The translations under genes and the position numbers were made by a program. DNA of 64,000 nt from Paenibacillus piri. GTDB lineage: Bacteria; Bacillota; Bacilli; Paenibacillales; NBRC-103111. The stretch spans positions 1 to 64,000 of the forward strand of contig NZ_SMRT01000016.1 of assembly GCF_004354045.1 (NCBI RefSeq), in the 5' to 3' direction. The notes beneath the pieces were generated by a model. It ran no database searches. It was not told the origin of the DNA and saw nothing but the letters and a program-made list of their open reading frames with translations. Shown piece after piece: positions 37,639-47,158 of this stretch (position 1 is its first letter; every line of letters starts with the position of its first letter).

Positions 37639-38790
37639 ATGTGGTATTTGAATATGAACGCGGTAGTCGCGATGATTGGCATGATCGTCATCCTGGCGCT
37701 CACCCGCTGGTGGCCGCATAACAAGCGCGTCCTGCTGCTTGCGTTCAATCTTTGTTTCTTGCTGGTGTTCAGCAAGAAGCTTTTTATCTTCTATGTGATC
37801 TATACGCTGTTTAACTATTTGGGTTTTCTATTCCTTTGCCATGCCGCCTCCTGGCGCAAGGGCTGGTTCATCATCCTCATCGCGCTCAACGTCGTCGGTG
37901 TCTGCAGCCTGCGGCTGTTCGGGATGAAGGTGTTCGAGCATCCTTTATTTGACGCCGTCATCCTGCTGGGGCTCGTCTACAATGTTCTCAAGGTGATCGA
38001 CGCTTATTATTTCGCCTACTTTTTCGGAAAGGAAGCGCGAACGCCGGCTCTCGATTACGCCAATTATATATTATTTATCCCGACCTTTACGTCCGGACCG
38101 ATTTTGAAATTTCGCGATTTTATGGCGGATACCAAGCAGCCGTACCGGCTTAATGCAGGGCAGGTCGAGGATGCGATCAAGCGGATCATATTGGGGATGT
38201 TCAAAAAAATCGTGCTCGTTACCTGGATGACGGATCTCTTCAACCAAATGCAGCAGCAGGAGCTGCATACGCATGAGTCGTTATTTTTGATGGTTTGGTT
38301 TTATGCTCTCATCTTTTTCGACTTTTCCGGCTACTCGGATATCGCTATCGGCTTCGGCCGCCTAATGGGCTATAACATCCCGGAAAATTTCAAAAAACCG
38401 TTTCAATCGCCTACCTTGACCCAGTTTTGGCGCAATTGGCACGCCACGCTCGGCGACTGGTTCCGCGATCATATCTTTATGTTCTTCTCCCGGCAGGCTC
38501 CCAGCAAAGCGACGGCAGCCGGTTTATCCATTCTGATCATGGTGCTGATCGGGTTGTGGCATGGGTTCAGCTGGCTTTATTTTTTGTATGGCTTATATCA
38601 CGGCATCGTCATGGCCCTTGAAAATTTACTCGGCAAATCAACCGTCAATAAGAAAAAGGTATCCCGGGCCTATTTCCTCTCCCGCTGCGCATTGACGCAA
38701 CTGATTGTAACCGTATCCGTCATCATTTACAGCGGCAGTGAGGAAACGGTGTTTCATATTTACCGCGGACTGTTTAATTGGCCCTTTTAA
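37639..38790 (+). CDS. DltB-like MBOAT acyltransferase
   Basis: The protein has 383 residues and about ten membrane segments. MBOAT hallmarks are FSGYSDIAIGFGRLMGYNIP, FWRNWHATLGDWFRDHIF and LIGLWHGFSWLYFLYGLYHG, with the catalytic His at 308. DltB takes the aminoacyl group from its carrier protein in the cytoplasm and passes it across the membrane. Here the carrier and a DltX-like peptide are in the same operon, so the same chemistry is expected with an amino acid chosen by the synthetase-like ligase. GGGAG lies before the ATG. AlgI-like acetyltransferases are an alternative, but the DltX-like partner favours DltB. Confidence 0.9.
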   Translation: MWYLNMNAVVAMIGMIVILALTRWWPHNKRVLLLAFNLCFLLVFSKKLFIFYVIYTLFNYLGFLFLCHAASWRKGWFIILIALNVVGVCSLRLFGMKVFEHPLFDAVILLGLVYNVLKVIDAYYFAYFFGKEARTPALDYANYILFIPTFTSGPILKFRDFMADTKQPYRLNAGQVEDAIKRIILGMFKKIVLVTWMTDLFNQMQQQELHTHESLFLMVWFYALIFFDFSGYSDIAIGFGRLMGYNIPENFKKPFQSPTLTQFWRNWHATLGDWFRDHIFMFFSRQAPSKATAAGLSILIMVLIGLWHGFSWLYFLYGLYHGIVMALENLLGKSTVNKKKVSRAYFLSRCALTQLIVTVSVIIYSGSEETVFHIYRGLFNWPF

Positions 38791-38871
38791 TCATGGGGTC
38801 TGACCATACGATGTGCAGCGCCATAGCGCACGTCGGAAAAGGTGTGCATGAATTTCTTCGGCTCGCGTTTA

Positions 38872-38950
38872 GTGGATAACCAGCTTCGCCGTCCTCAGAG
38901 ACGAACAGCTTGTTTGCCAAGGTTGTTAAAGCAACGCCATATCATACTTA
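38872..38950 (+). repeat. Dispersed intergenic repeat, copy C
   Basis: It aligns with copy A: GGATAA, GCTTCGCCGTCCTCAG, ACGA, TTGTTTG.CAAGGTTGT, AGCAA, then a weak match to the terminal hairpin. It lies between the DltB-like gene and the convergent small-gene pair. Confidence 0.8.
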
Positions 38951-38959
38951 CTGTAAACC

Positions 38960-39000
38960 AAAAGGAAGCGTTCGTGCCTGCCGGCACTATACGCCTCCTC
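38960..39000 (-). terminator. Intrinsic terminator after the two small unknown genes
   Basis: On the minus strand GGAGGCGT pairs with ACGCTTCC, with an inner TGCC / GGCA hairpin, followed by TTTTGGTTT. It lies about 60 bases after the stop of the 76-residue gene. Confidence 0.75.
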
Positions 39001-39058
39001 TTTATGTTTCAGGTATGCTCCGATTCGTAAATGCTTGCTCCCGCGGCGGCTTCCCGGG

Positions 39059-39289
39059 CTACCCGTGCAGCGATAAATAGACCTTGCTTGAATCGCCTCC
39101 CGATTTGGCATATAAATAGACTTCCGTTCCGATGACCTCAATGCGCTCCAATTGCTCCGGATCGTACAATGGGTTGCGCCGCTCCACCCGGTTCCTCGCC
39201 TGCAGGGCGTACAGGACCCGCGGTATGATTTTATGATCGCTGGACAAGAACGTAACCGGAATTTCCTTATTTTCAAATTGGATTTTCAT
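39059..39289 (-). CDS. Unknown 76-residue protein
   Basis: I do not recognise it. The ATG at 39289 has AAAGGAG about eight bases upstream and overlaps the stop of the preceding gene as ATGA, so the two are translationally coupled. The protein starts MKIQFENKEIPVTFLSS and ends SGGDSSKVYLSLHG; it looks like a small cytoplasmic alpha/beta protein with no signal or membrane segment. Confidence 0.6.
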   Translation of the reverse strand: MKIQFENKEIPVTFLSSDHKIIPRVLYALQARNRVERRNPLYDPEQLERIEVIGTEVYLYAKSGGDSSKVYLSLHG

Positions 39290-39624
39290 GCCGATGCTCC
39301 TTTCTCCGTCGACTGGGTATATTCCATATCTTGCTGCTGCTGATGCGTTACCGTGAACAACGATTCCGATCGATCGCTTAAATGGGCTTGAATGGCCGAA
39401 CAAAGGATCTGATTATCGCTTGCCGAAATCGATACTTCTCCGAGATATTGATACACCTCATTGCGATCCTTCATATGAACGTGCACTTTTCCGGTACGGG
39501 TATCAATGTTGAGCGAAAGCTGACTGGATAACTCGATCAAGCAGGAGGACTTTTTAAAACAATTAGGGAAACGAAGCCACTGACCTGTAACTGTCTCAAC
39601 AATCTGGGTTTCCTTATTGTGCAT
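39286..39624 (-). CDS. Unknown 112-residue protein
   Basis: I do not recognise it. I chose the ATG at 39624 because GAGAGG lies about ten bases before it. The protein has three Cys in its first half (PNCFKKSSC), a beta-rich middle (LSLNIDTRTGKVHVHMKD), and a Gln/Glu-rich end with HQQQQDMEYTQSTEKGASA. It is coupled to the 76-residue gene downstream. Together they form a two-gene unit flanked on both sides by copies of the dispersed repeat. Confidence 0.6.
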   Translation of the reverse strand: MHNKETQIVETVTGQWLRFPNCFKKSSCLIELSSQLSLNIDTRTGKVHVHMKDRNEVYQYLGEVSISASDNQILCSAIQAHLSDRSESLFTVTHQQQQDMEYTQSTEKGASA

Positions 39625-39821
39625 GCTGAGTCGTCCTCTCTTTCCAGTAATGTATGACCCATTGCAAGTAATGCCCTTCAGCAAAGATAAGATTCGGTTT
39701 CGCGGATGCACCTCTTCTCCTTAAAATGTGCTGCTCCACTATTGTAGAGGATCTTGTCTGCAAAGAAATGGGAACGGTGTCGAGACGAACTGTCGAAGAC
39801 CGTTTTATTTAGTTGAAGTTT

Positions 39822-39893
39822 AAAATTTCATACTTGCTTCGCACAACCTTGATAAACACACTCGTTTTTAAGGACGGCGAAGTCGTTTATCCT
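39822..39893 (-). repeat. Dispersed intergenic repeat, copy D (reverse)
   Basis: Read on the minus strand it gives GGATAAACGaCTTCGCCG, TCCTTAA, ACGAG, GTTTaTCAAGGTTGTGCG, AAGCAAGTATG. It is in the opposite orientation to copies A, B, C and E and lies just upstream of the promoter of the TIM-barrel gene. Confidence 0.85.
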
Positions 39894-39930
39894 CGGAAAG
39901 TGCGCTAAAATCTTGTCCGCATCTTGTACT

Positions 39931-39958
39931 TTGAGTTAGGCTTAAACAATGCTATAAT
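39931..39958 (+). promoter_or_regulatory. Sigma-A promoter for the TIM-barrel epimerase gene
   Basis: TTGAGT (39931-39936), 16 bases, and a perfect TATAAT (39953-39958) lie about 50 bases before the ATG at 40010. Confidence 0.75.
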
Positions 39959-40009
39959 TTGAGTAGTCGCGTACACGCGTACATTTACATCTTTTATCGG
40001 AGGTGTCTT

Positions 40010-40978
40010 ATGAAGTTAGGCGTATTTTCCGTATTATTCGGGCAAAAATCGTTTGAGGAATCGCTGGATTATATTGCTTCTAAAGGCTTGGAGGCGATTG
40101 AAATCGGTACAGGCGGCTACCCTGGCAATGCGCACTGCAACCCGGAAGCGCTGCTGGCCGATGAAGGCAAATTAAAAGCTTTCAAGAAAGCCGTCGAGTC
40201 CCGCGGTCTTATGATCAGCGCCTTAAGCTGCCACGGCAACCCTCTGCATCCGCAAAAACCGATTGCCCAAGATCATCATAATGTCATTATCAAATCGTTG
40301 GAGCTGGCTGAGAAGCTCGAGGTTCCTGTTGTCAATACATTCTCCGGCTGCCCGGGCGACCATGAAGGCGCCAAATATCCGAACTGGCCTGTCGCACCTT
40401 GGCCTCCGGATTATCAGGAAATTTTGGATTGGCAGTGGGCGAACAAGGTCATCCCTTACTGGACAGAGACCGGTAAATTCGCTTCGGACCGCAATGTTAA
40501 AATTGGTTTGGAGCTGCACGGCGGATTTTCCGTACATACGCCGGCGACGCTGCTTCGTCTTCGCGAAGCGGCAGGTGACGTGATCGGCGCCAACCTGGAT
40601 CCGAGCCATATGTGGTGGCAGGGAATCGATCCGGTCCAAGCGGTGCAAATTCTTGGCCGCGCCGGCGCGATCCATCATTTCCATGCGAAGGATACGTCTA
40701 TCGATCCGATCAACATCAATAAACACGGCGTGACAGATATGCAATCGTATACGAATATGCTCGACCGAGCTTGGCAGTTCCGTACGGTAGGCTATGGTCA
40801 CGACATGAAAATATGGGCCGACATTATTAGCGCGCTTCGTCTTGTCGGATATGACTATGTCGTAAGCATTGAGCACGAAGACGGCCTGATGTCGGTTGAC
40901 GAAGGCTTCACCAAAGCGGTTGAAAACTTGCAGCAGGTGCTGATCAAGGAGCCGCTTGGCGAAATGTGGTGGGTTTAA
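40010..40978 (+). CDS. Sugar phosphate isomerase/epimerase-like TIM-barrel protein
   Basis: This 322-residue protein has the xylose-isomerase-like TIM barrel (AP-endonuclease 2 family). It starts MKLGVFSVLFGQKSFEESL, and metal- and substrate-binding residues are visible in ISALSCHGNPLHP, IGLELHGGFSVHTP, GANLDPSHMWWQG, IHHFHAKDT and VVSIEHED. Such proteins isomerise or epimerise sugars and cyclitols, or dehydrate inosose. The ATG at 40010 has CGGAGG nine bases upstream; a frame beginning earlier at 39959 has no ribosome site. It is monocistronic, with its own promoter and a strong terminator. The substrate is not evident. Confidence 0.88.
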   Translation: MKLGVFSVLFGQKSFEESLDYIASKGLEAIEIGTGGYPGNAHCNPEALLADEGKLKAFKKAVESRGLMISALSCHGNPLHPQKPIAQDHHNVIIKSLELAEKLEVPVVNTFSGCPGDHEGAKYPNWPVAPWPPDYQEILDWQWANKVIPYWTETGKFASDRNVKIGLELHGGFSVHTPATLLRLREAAGDVIGANLDPSHMWWQGIDPVQAVQILGRAGAIHHFHAKDTSIDPININKHGVTDMQSYTNMLDRAWQFRTVGYGHDMKIWADIISALRLVGYDYVVSIEHEDGLMSVDEGFTKAVENLQQVLIKEPLGEMWWV

Positions 40979-40985
40979 TCGCAAT

Positions 40986-41020
40986 AGCCGGGGAGTGCAT
41001 TAATACTCCCCGGCTTTTTT
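40986..41020 (+). terminator. Intrinsic terminator after the TIM-barrel gene
   Basis: An 11-base-pair perfect stem AGCCGGGGAGT / ACTCCCCGGCT with an eight-base loop is followed by TTTTTT. Confidence 0.95.
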
Positions 41021-41082
41021 CCTACCTTCCTAAATTCACAGCTCGTACAGTGACTCCCGACCCGAACATCTCCCATGCTAAA

Positions 41083-41116
41083 CAAAAAAGCCCCCGGATT
41101 CGCTATCCCGAGAGCT
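41083..41116 (-). terminator. Intrinsic terminator after the DUF2759-like gene
   Basis: On the minus strand AGCTCTCGGGAT pairs with ATCCGGGGGCT (one bulge, some G-U pairs), followed by TTTTTT. It lies 53 bases after the stop codon. Confidence 0.82.
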
Positions 41117-41168
41117 TCACTTCGTCTTTACCGACGGTCTGCTTATGTATGCAAACGTCCGTCTTCTT

Positions 41169-41384
41169 CTACAGTTTATCCATCCAATTGAGTACCATAA
41201 CGGCATCCATGATCAAAAATACCAGCAAGCTAACCGCGCTAAAACCGATCGCAAAAGGATTTTTCTTCGGAGCAGCCAACAACCGAACGACGCCCACTGC
41301 AATAATAATCGTGAACAAAATCACGAAAGGATCAAATCCTGTAAATTTGCTCGCTGCTTGCGCTGCCTCTTCAGCTAAAAACAT
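41169..41384 (-). CDS. Small membrane protein, DUF2759-like
   Basis: This 71-residue protein has two membrane helices (FVILFTIIIAVGVVRLL; AIGFSAVSLLVFLIMDAVMV) joined by AAPKKNPFA, the pattern of the DUF2759 family of Bacilli. The ATG at 41384 has GAGGAGG about nine bases upstream. It is a single gene with its own promoter and terminator. No function is known. Confidence 0.65.
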   Translation of the reverse strand: MFLAEEAAQAASKFTGFDPFVILFTIIIAVGVVRLLAAPKKNPFAIGFSAVSLLVFLIMDAVMVLNWMDKL

Positions 41385-41422
41385 CGAGAGACCTCCTCTA
41401 GTATACAAAAATGCTTATTTTC

Positions 41423-41451
41423 ATCTTATCTTGACTGACATGGAAGTGCAA
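41423..41451 (-). promoter_or_regulatory. Promoter of the DUF2759-like gene
   Basis: On the minus strand TTGCAC (41446-41451), 17 bases, and TAAGAT (41423-41428) lie about 40 bases before the start codon. Confidence 0.6.
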
Positions 41452-41926
41452 GCGATTCGGCAAAGTGTAACAAGTTTGTCAACATTTTTGGCCATGGAAC
41501 GATCATTATACCTACGGTAAGACCTGTTCCTTATGATCATATATCGCTTCCTGTACACCGCTGTCTATCATTCAACAAATGGAACAAGTCCGCGATTTCT
41601 CCAATCTACCTCGTAACTTTAAAATGTCCATTTCTTCTAGCATTTATAACTCATATCACGCTGAAATCCAATGCCTGTTAATTACGCGCTTCCAACATCC
41701 ATCAGTAGCGCCCGCTGTTCATGCACTTTGCCGTTCGGATCACCATTTCAGCTATAAGACTGCAGCCAAAAATGCCGGCAGCAGCCAACTTCACGTTGAA
41801 CTGCGCCGGCTTTGTTTCAATCCTGTGTGTTCCGCTTTCGTAACACACAGATGGAGACTGTCGATTAAAGGACAAACGTGCTTTGGAGATGACTTCGAGT
41901 CTCTGGATGCTTCGCTGGTTCATCTT
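41452..41926. other. Gene-free stretch downstream of uvrA
   Basis: No credible gene is seen. A nine-base-pair inverted repeat CTGTGTGTT / AACACACAG (41823-41831 with 41842-41850) could act as a T-poor terminator for uvrA on the minus strand. A short minus-strand frame begins just after the uvrA stop but has no ribosome site and no familiar sequence. Confidence 0.5.
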
Positions 41927-44809
41927 TTATACTACAGCGTCCTCCATCTGCTTCAGCCGCTTCGTGTAGTCCTCGGTACGCGCCTTATCCCGCTCCAGAA
42001 CCGGCTTCAAATACCGCCCGGTATAGGAGGTCTCCACCTTTACAACTTCCTCCGGCGTGCCTGTAGCCACGATGGTGCCACCTTTGTTGCCGCCTTCCGG
42101 CCCGAGATCGATCAAATAATCGGCTGTCTTAATGACATCCAGGTTATGCTCGATGACCAGCACGCTGTCGCCGCTCTCAACGAGACGGTGCAGCACCTTC
42201 AACAGCCGGTCGATATCGTGAATGTGAAGGCCGGTCGTCGGCTCGTCGAGAATGTAGATCGTCTTGCCCGTGCTTCTCCGGTACAGTTCTGCGGCCAGCT
42301 TAACGCGCTGCGCTTCGCCGCCCGACAATGTCGTAGCCGGCTGCCCCAAGTCCATGTAACCCAAGCCAACGTCAAGCAGGGTACTGAGCTTGCGATGAAT
42401 ACGCGGAATATTTTTGAAAAACTCGCACGCATCCTCAATCGTCATGCCGAGCACTTCGGAAATGTTTTTGCCTTTGTAATGAACCTCTAACGTTTCACGG
42501 TTATACCGTTTTCCTTTGCAAATTTCGCAAGGTACGTAAACATCGGGCAGAAAGTGCATCTCGATTTTGATAATGCCGTCGCCGCGGCAAGCTTCGCATC
42601 GGCCGCCCTTCACGTTGAAGCTGAACCGCCCTTTCTTGTAACCGCGAACCTTCGCTTCATTCGTATTGGCGTACACATCGCGAATGTCGTCGAATACACC
42701 CGTGTACGTGGCCGGGTTCGACCGCGGCGTACGTCCGATCGGCGACTGGTCGATATCGATAACCTTGTCGACATGCTCCAGACCGACGAAATCGCGATGC
42801 TCCCCGGGGCGGACCTTGGCACCGTTCAGTTCCTTCGCTAACGTCTTATACAAAATCTCATTGATCAATGTGCTTTTGCCGGAACCGGATACGCCCGTCA
42901 CGCAAGTAAACACGCCCAGCGGAATTTTGATGTTCACATTGCGCAGGTTGTTCTCCTTCGCGCCTTTAATTTCCAGCCATTTTCCATTCGGCTTGCGGCG
43001 TTCGGCCGCGACCGGTATAAACTTTTTCCCGCTCAAATATTGGCCGGTCAACGATTGCGGATCGCTCATAATTTCCTGCGGCGTTCCCTGGGAAACAACC
43101 TTGCCACCATGTATTCCCGCTCCAGGTCCGATATCAATAATATAATCTGCCGCCATCATCGTATCTTCATCATGCTCAACGACGATCAGCGTATTGCCGA
43201 GGTCGCGCATATGCTCCAACGTTTTGATCAGCCGGTCATTATCGCGCTGATGCAGCCCGATGCTCGGCTCATCCAAAATGTAGAGAACGCCCATCAAGCT
43301 GGAGCCGATTTGCGTAGCCAGCCGAATCCGTTGGGCTTCGCCCCCCGACAGCGTGCCCGCAGCCCGATGCATCGTCAAATAATCGAGCCCGACATTGACG
43401 AGAAAGCCGAGGCGCGCATTAATTTCCTTCAAAATTAAATGAGCGATCTGCGTCTCTCTATCGTTCAATTCCAGCGAATCAAACCATTCATGCGCTTCGC
43501 CGATGGCCAGTGACGTCACATGTGCGATGTTTTTCCCGTTGATGGTGACGGCCAGTGATTCCGGCTTCAGCCGTTGACCTTTGCATTTGCCGCATGGCTT
43601 GGAGCTCATATACGCTTCGATATGCTCGCGGATGCCATCCGAGAACGTATCCCGATACCGCCGTTCGAGATTGTTGATGATCCCTTCAAAAGGGACGAGC
43701 GCTTCCTTCCGGTGACCCATGTCGTTCTCGTAGCGGAAACGGACCTTTTCGCCGCCGGTCCCGTTCAGCAGCTTTTTCATCTGCTCCGGGGTGAGCTCCG
43801 CGACAGGTTTATCCATCGGAATTCCGTAATGCTCGCACACCGCTGCTAAAAATTGCGGGTAATAATTGGACGTACTGCCGGCCCAAGCTTCGAAAGCACC
43901 CTCTTCGATGGACAGCCGCGGATTTGGAACGAGCAAATCAGGGTCGACGATCATTTTGCTGCCCAACCCGTCGCAGTCCGGACAAGCCCCGAACGGGCTG
44001 TTGAAGGAGAACATTCGGGGAGCCAGCTCCTCAATGCTGAAGCCGCATACGGGGCAGGCCAAATTTTGATTGAACAGGAGCTCTTCCTTATCCAGCACGT
44101 CGACGATGATCCGGCCGTTCGACAGCTTCAGTCCGGTTTCCAGCGAGTCGGCCAGACGGGTTTGAATGTCATTCTTCACCACGATCCGGTCAACGACCAC
44201 TTCGATGCTGTGCTTTTTATTTTTGTCCAGCTCGATTTTGTCGGAAATATCCATAATTTCGCCGTTCACGCGCACGCGAACAAAGCCCTGCTTCTGAATA
44301 TCGGCCAGCAGCTTGGAATGCTCGCCCTTCCGCCCCGAAATAATCGGCGCCAAAATTTGCAGGCGCGTCCGTTCCGGATACTCCATAATCCGATCGACCA
44401 TCTGCTCAATCGTCTGCGAGGTGATTTCAATCTTATGGTCCGGACAATGCGGCCGGCCGATCCGCGCAAATAACAGACGGAGGTAATCGTAGATTTCCGT
44501 CACGGTGCCGACCGTGGAACGCGGGTTGCGGCTCGTCGTCTTCTGGTCGATGGAAATCGCCGGCGACAAGCCTTCGATCGAATCGACATCCGGCTTATCC
44601 ATCTGCCCTAAAAATTGTCGTGCATAAGCCGACAACGACTCGACATACCTGCGCTGGCCTTCGGCATAAATCGTGTCAAATGCCAATGACGATTTGCCCG
44701 AGCCGCTTAAGCCTGTCAATACGACAAAGCGGTCGCGGGGAATAGTTACGTCGATATTTTTCAAATTATGGGCTCTCGCGCCCTTAATAACGATATTGTC
44801 TCTGGCCAC
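41927..44809 (-). CDS. uvrA: Excinuclease ABC subunit A
   Basis: UvrA is the damage-sensing ATPase of nucleotide excision repair. It has two ABC modules, each with a split signature. Visible elements are Walker [15 protein letters not shown] in the first module and [13 protein letters not shown] in the second; [12 protein letters not shown] and [12 protein letters not shown] signatures; a first zinc site ([11 protein letters not shown] and CPDCDGLG); and a second (CEACRGDG and CEICKGKRY) that contacts DNA. The 960 residues are full length. The start is GTG preceded by GGTGATG. It lies 87 bases after uvrB on the same strand and should be transcribed from the SOS-type promoter in front of uvrB. 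Confidence 0.98.
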   Translation of the reverse strand: MARDNIVIKGARAHNLKNIDVTIPRDRFVVLTGLSGSGKSSLAFDTIYAEGQRRYVESLSAYARQFLGQMDKPDVDSIEGLSPAISIDQKTTSRNPRSTVGTVTEIYDYLRLLFARIGRPHCPDHKIEITSQTIEQMVDRIMEYPERTRLQILAPIISGRKGEHSKLLADIQKQGFVRVRVNGEIMDISDKIELDKNKKHSIEVVVDRIVVKNDIQTRLADSLETGLKLSNGRIIVDVLDKEELLFNQNLACPVCGFSIEELAPRMFSFNSPFGACPDCDGLGSKMIVDPDLLVPNPRLSIEEGAFEAWAGSTSNYYPQFLAAVCEHYGIPMDKPVAELTPEQMKKLLNGTGGEKVRFRYENDMGHRKEALVPFEGIINNLERRYRDTFSDGIREHIEAYMSSKPCGKCKGQRLKPESLAVTINGKNIAHVTSLAIGEAHEWFDSLELNDRETQIAHLILKEINARLGFLVNVGLDYLTMHRAAGTLSGGEAQRIRLATQIGSSLMGVLYILDEPSIGLHQRDNDRLIKTLEHMRDLGNTLIVVEHDEDTMMAADYIIDIGPGAGIHGGKVVSQGTPQEIMSDPQSLTGQYLSGKKFIPVAAERRKPNGKWLEIKGAKENNLRNVNIKIPLGVFTCVTGVSGSGKSTLINEILYKTLAKELNGAKVRPGEHRDFVGLEHVDKVIDIDQSPIGRTPRSNPATYTGVFDDIRDVYANTNEAKVRGYKKGRFSFNVKGGRCEACRGDGIIKIEMHFLPDVYVPCEICKGKRYNRETLEVHYKGKNISEVLGMTIEDACEFFKNIPRIHRKLSTLLDVGLGYMDLGQPATTLSGGEAQRVKLAAELYRRSTGKTIYILDEPTTGLHIHDIDRLLKVLHRLVESGDSVLVIEHNLDVIKTADYLIDLGPEGGNKGGTIVATGTPEEVVKVETSYTGRYLKPVLERDKARTEDYTKRLKQMEDAVV

Positions 44810-44896
44810 GTGGCATCACCATCCTTAATAGATCACAAGCAGACCGCTCACCGGCCACTTCCTTATCCATGATTACCCATATTTCAAGTATACCCA

Positions 44897-46894
44897 TTAC
44901 AGCTCCGCTTTTAACTCCAGCACCGCATCGCGCAGCTCGGCCGCACGTTCAAACTGCAAGTTTTTGGCGGCTTCCTTCATTTCCTGCTCCAAACGTTCGA
45001 TCAACGACATCCGGTCCTTTTTTGACATTTTCGCCTGCTTCACGTCCGTCAGGTAGTCCGCCTTCTGTTCGGCGACCTTGACGGCTTCGATGACATCCCG
45101 CACCTTTTTCTGAATCGTCTGCGGCGTAATGCCGTGCCGTTCATTATAGGCGAGTTGAATTTCGCGGCGGCGGTTCGTTTCGCGAATCGCCTTGTCCATG
45201 GAATCCGTCATTTTATCCCCGTACATGATAACCCGGCCGTTCGCATTTCTCGCGGCCCGGCCGATCGTCTGGATCAATGAGCGCTCCGCACGCAAAAAGC
45301 CTTCCTTATCGGCGTCCAAAATGGCCACCAGCGATACCTCGGGCAAATCCAGCCCCTCCCTCAGCAGGTTGATCCCTATCAGAACATGGAAAACGCCAAG
45401 CCGCAAATCGCGTAAAATCGCCATCCGTTCCAATGTCTTGATATCGGAATGGAGGTAGCGCACCTTGATGCCGATTTCCTTCAAGTAATCCGTCAAATCC
45501 TCCGCCATCTTCTTCGTCAGTGTCGTGACGAGCACGCGTTCGTCCTTGCTGATCCGGTCATGAATCTCGGCGATCAGATCGTCGATCTGTCCTTTCGTTT
45601 GTCTGATCTCGATAACCGGATCGATCAGACCGGTCGGACGAATAATCTGCTCGACCATCTCCGGACAATGCTCCAGCTCGAAAGGACCCGGCGTGGCCGA
45701 TATGAATACGGCCTGGTTGACCTTGCTCTCGAACTCCTCGAAGCGGAGCGGCCGGTTATCCAACGCGGACGGCAGCCGGAAGCCGTGATCCACCAATACT
45801 TCCTTGCGCGCACGGTCTCCGTTATACATCCCGCGGATTTGCGGCAGCGTCACATGCGACTCGTCGACCATAAGCAGCATGTCGTCCGGGAAATAATCGA
45901 ACAGCGTATACGGTGTGGCTCCGCGCTCGCGGAAGGTCAAAGGTCCCGAATAGTTCTCGATCCCCGAGCAGAAGCCCATCTCCTGCATCATTTCAATATC
46001 GTACCGGGTCCGCTGTTCCAGCCGCTGGGCTTCCAGCAGCTTGCCGTTCCCCCGCAGCTCCTCCAGCCTCTCTTCCAGCTCGCGCTCGATATTGACCAGC
46101 GCGCGCTTCATCGTATCCTCATGCGTAACGAAGTGGGATGCCGGGAAAATCGCGATATGATCGCGTTCGCCGAGAATTTCCCCGGTCAGCACGTCGATCT
46201 CCGTTATTCGTTCAATCTCGTCGCCGAACAGCTCGACCCTCACCGCATGCTCGCTGTGCGACGCCGGGAAAATTTCGAGCACGTCGCCCCGCACCCGGAA
46301 CGTGCCGCGCACAAAGTTCATATCGTTGCGCTGATATTGGATATCGATCAACCGATGCAAAATCTCGTTGCGCGACCGCTCCATCCCGACACGCAAAGAC
46401 AGCACCAGGTTGCGGTATTCGATCGGCGAACCGAGGCCGTAGATGCAGGACACGCTTGCTACGACGATCACGTCGCGCCGTTCGAACAGCGAGCTGGTCG
46501 CCGAATGGCGCAGCTTGTCGATCTCGTCGTTTATGCTGGAATCCTTCTCGATGAACGTATCGGAAGAAGGGATATAAGCCTCCGGCTGATAATAATCGTA
46601 ATAACTGACAAAATATTCAACCGCATTATTCGGAAAAATCTCCTTCAGCTCGCTGCACAGCTGGGCCGCCAACGTCTTGTTGTGGGCAATCAGCAGCGTC
46701 GGCCGGTTCAGCTTGGCAATCACATGAGCCGCCGTGAACGTCTTGCCCGTTCCGGTAGCGCCAAGCAGCGTCTGGTACCTTGCACCCGCCTTGACGGCTT
46801 CGACCAGCTTCTCGATCGCCTGAGGCTGATCGCCTTGCGGGGAGTAATCCGATACAAGCTCAAACGGTTTATGATTCATCACTACTTCGTTCAT
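44897..46894 (-). CDS. uvrB: Excinuclease ABC subunit B
   Basis: UvrB is the helicase-like subunit that verifies damage and recruits UvrC. Motifs in order: [17 protein letters not shown] at the start, Walker [11 protein letters not shown], the beta-hairpin region [20 protein letters not shown], the Walker B-like [62 protein letters not shown], and a C-terminal UVR domain ([20 protein letters not shown]). The 665 residues are full length. A GGGTGATG site precedes the ATG. The gene is first in the uvrBA operon and has a clear promoter with a LexA-like box. Confidence 0.98.
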   Translation of the reverse strand: MNEVVMNHKPFELVSDYSPQGDQPQAIEKLVEAVKAGARYQTLLGATGTGKTFTAAHVIAKLNRPTLLIAHNKTLAAQLCSELKEIFPNNAVEYFVSYYDYYQPEAYIPSSDTFIEKDSSINDEIDKLRHSATSSLFERRDVIVVASVSCIYGLGSPIEYRNLVLSLRVGMERSRNEILHRLIDIQYQRNDMNFVRGTFRVRGDVLEIFPASHSEHAVRVELFGDEIERITEIDVLTGEILGERDHIAIFPASHFVTHEDTMKRALVNIERELEERLEELRGNGKLLEAQRLEQRTRYDIEMMQEMGFCSGIENYSGPLTFRERGATPYTLFDYFPDDMLLMVDESHVTLPQIRGMYNGDRARKEVLVDHGFRLPSALDNRPLRFEEFESKVNQAVFISATPGPFELEHCPEMVEQIIRPTGLIDPVIEIRQTKGQIDDLIAEIHDRISKDERVLVTTLTKKMAEDLTDYLKEIGIKVRYLHSDIKTLERMAILRDLRLGVFHVLIGINLLREGLDLPEVSLVAILDADKEGFLRAERSLIQTIGRAARNANGRVIMYGDKMTDSMDKAIRETNRRREIQLAYNERHGITPQTIQKKVRDVIEAVKVAEQKADYLTDVKQAKMSKKDRMSLIERLEQEMKEAAKNLQFERAAELRDAVLELKAEL

Positions 46895-47007
46895 TTCATC
46901 ACCCGTCCATTGAAAAAAGTCATTTTCTATTAACTTTCGACGCCCGGTTTCCGATAAATAATATGATCTTCGACGCAGATTGACTCCGTTCGACTCATTC
47001 CGCTATA

Positions 47008-47021
47008 GGAATATTTGTTCC
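47008..47021. promoter_or_regulatory. LexA (SOS) box at the uvrB promoter
   Basis: The minus strand reads GGAACAAATATTCC, close to the Bacillus-type consensus CGAACRNRYGTTYC; the second half-site is ATTC rather than GTTC. It lies five bases downstream of the -10 of the uvrB promoter, where a bound repressor would block transcription. uvrBA is a known SOS operon in Bacilli. Confidence 0.75.
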
Positions 47022-47026
47022 CATAT

Positions 47027-47055
47027 ATTATACCTTTTTTCATCTTTTGTTGCAA
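47027..47055 (-). promoter_or_regulatory. uvrBA promoter
   Basis: On the minus strand TTGCAA (47050-47055), 17 bases, and a perfect TATAAT (47027-47032) lie about 130 bases before the uvrB start codon, directly next to the LexA-like box. Confidence 0.8.
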
Positions 47056-47104
47056 ACGAATATAACTTCATGAATTGGCGGTTTACAGGAAATTTACATA
47101 AAGA

Positions 47105-47112
47105 GCCGATAA
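47105..47112 (+). promoter_or_regulatory. Possible sigma-D (flagellar) -10 element before motA
   Basis: GCCGATAA, an exact match to the sigma-D -10 consensus, lies 46 bases before the motA start. I do not find a TAAA -35 at the proper distance, so this is tentative. Confidence 0.35.
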
Positions 47113-47158
47113 CCGGACGCAAAAAATCTAACTTACTTAATCTAGGGGTGGTAGGAAC

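Noticed and set aside
31435-38790. Possible horizontally acquired island
   Set aside because: No integrase, tRNA, transposase or flanking direct repeats are visible, and codon usage looks like that of the neighbours, apart from the GC-rich FG-GAP stretch.
41702-41923. Short minus-strand frame just after uvrA
   Set aside because: It starts a few bases after the uvrA stop without a ribosome site and shows no family features.
45449-46933. Plus-strand frame of 494 codons opposite uvrB
   Set aside because: Antisense to uvrB with no ribosome site and no recognisable domain.
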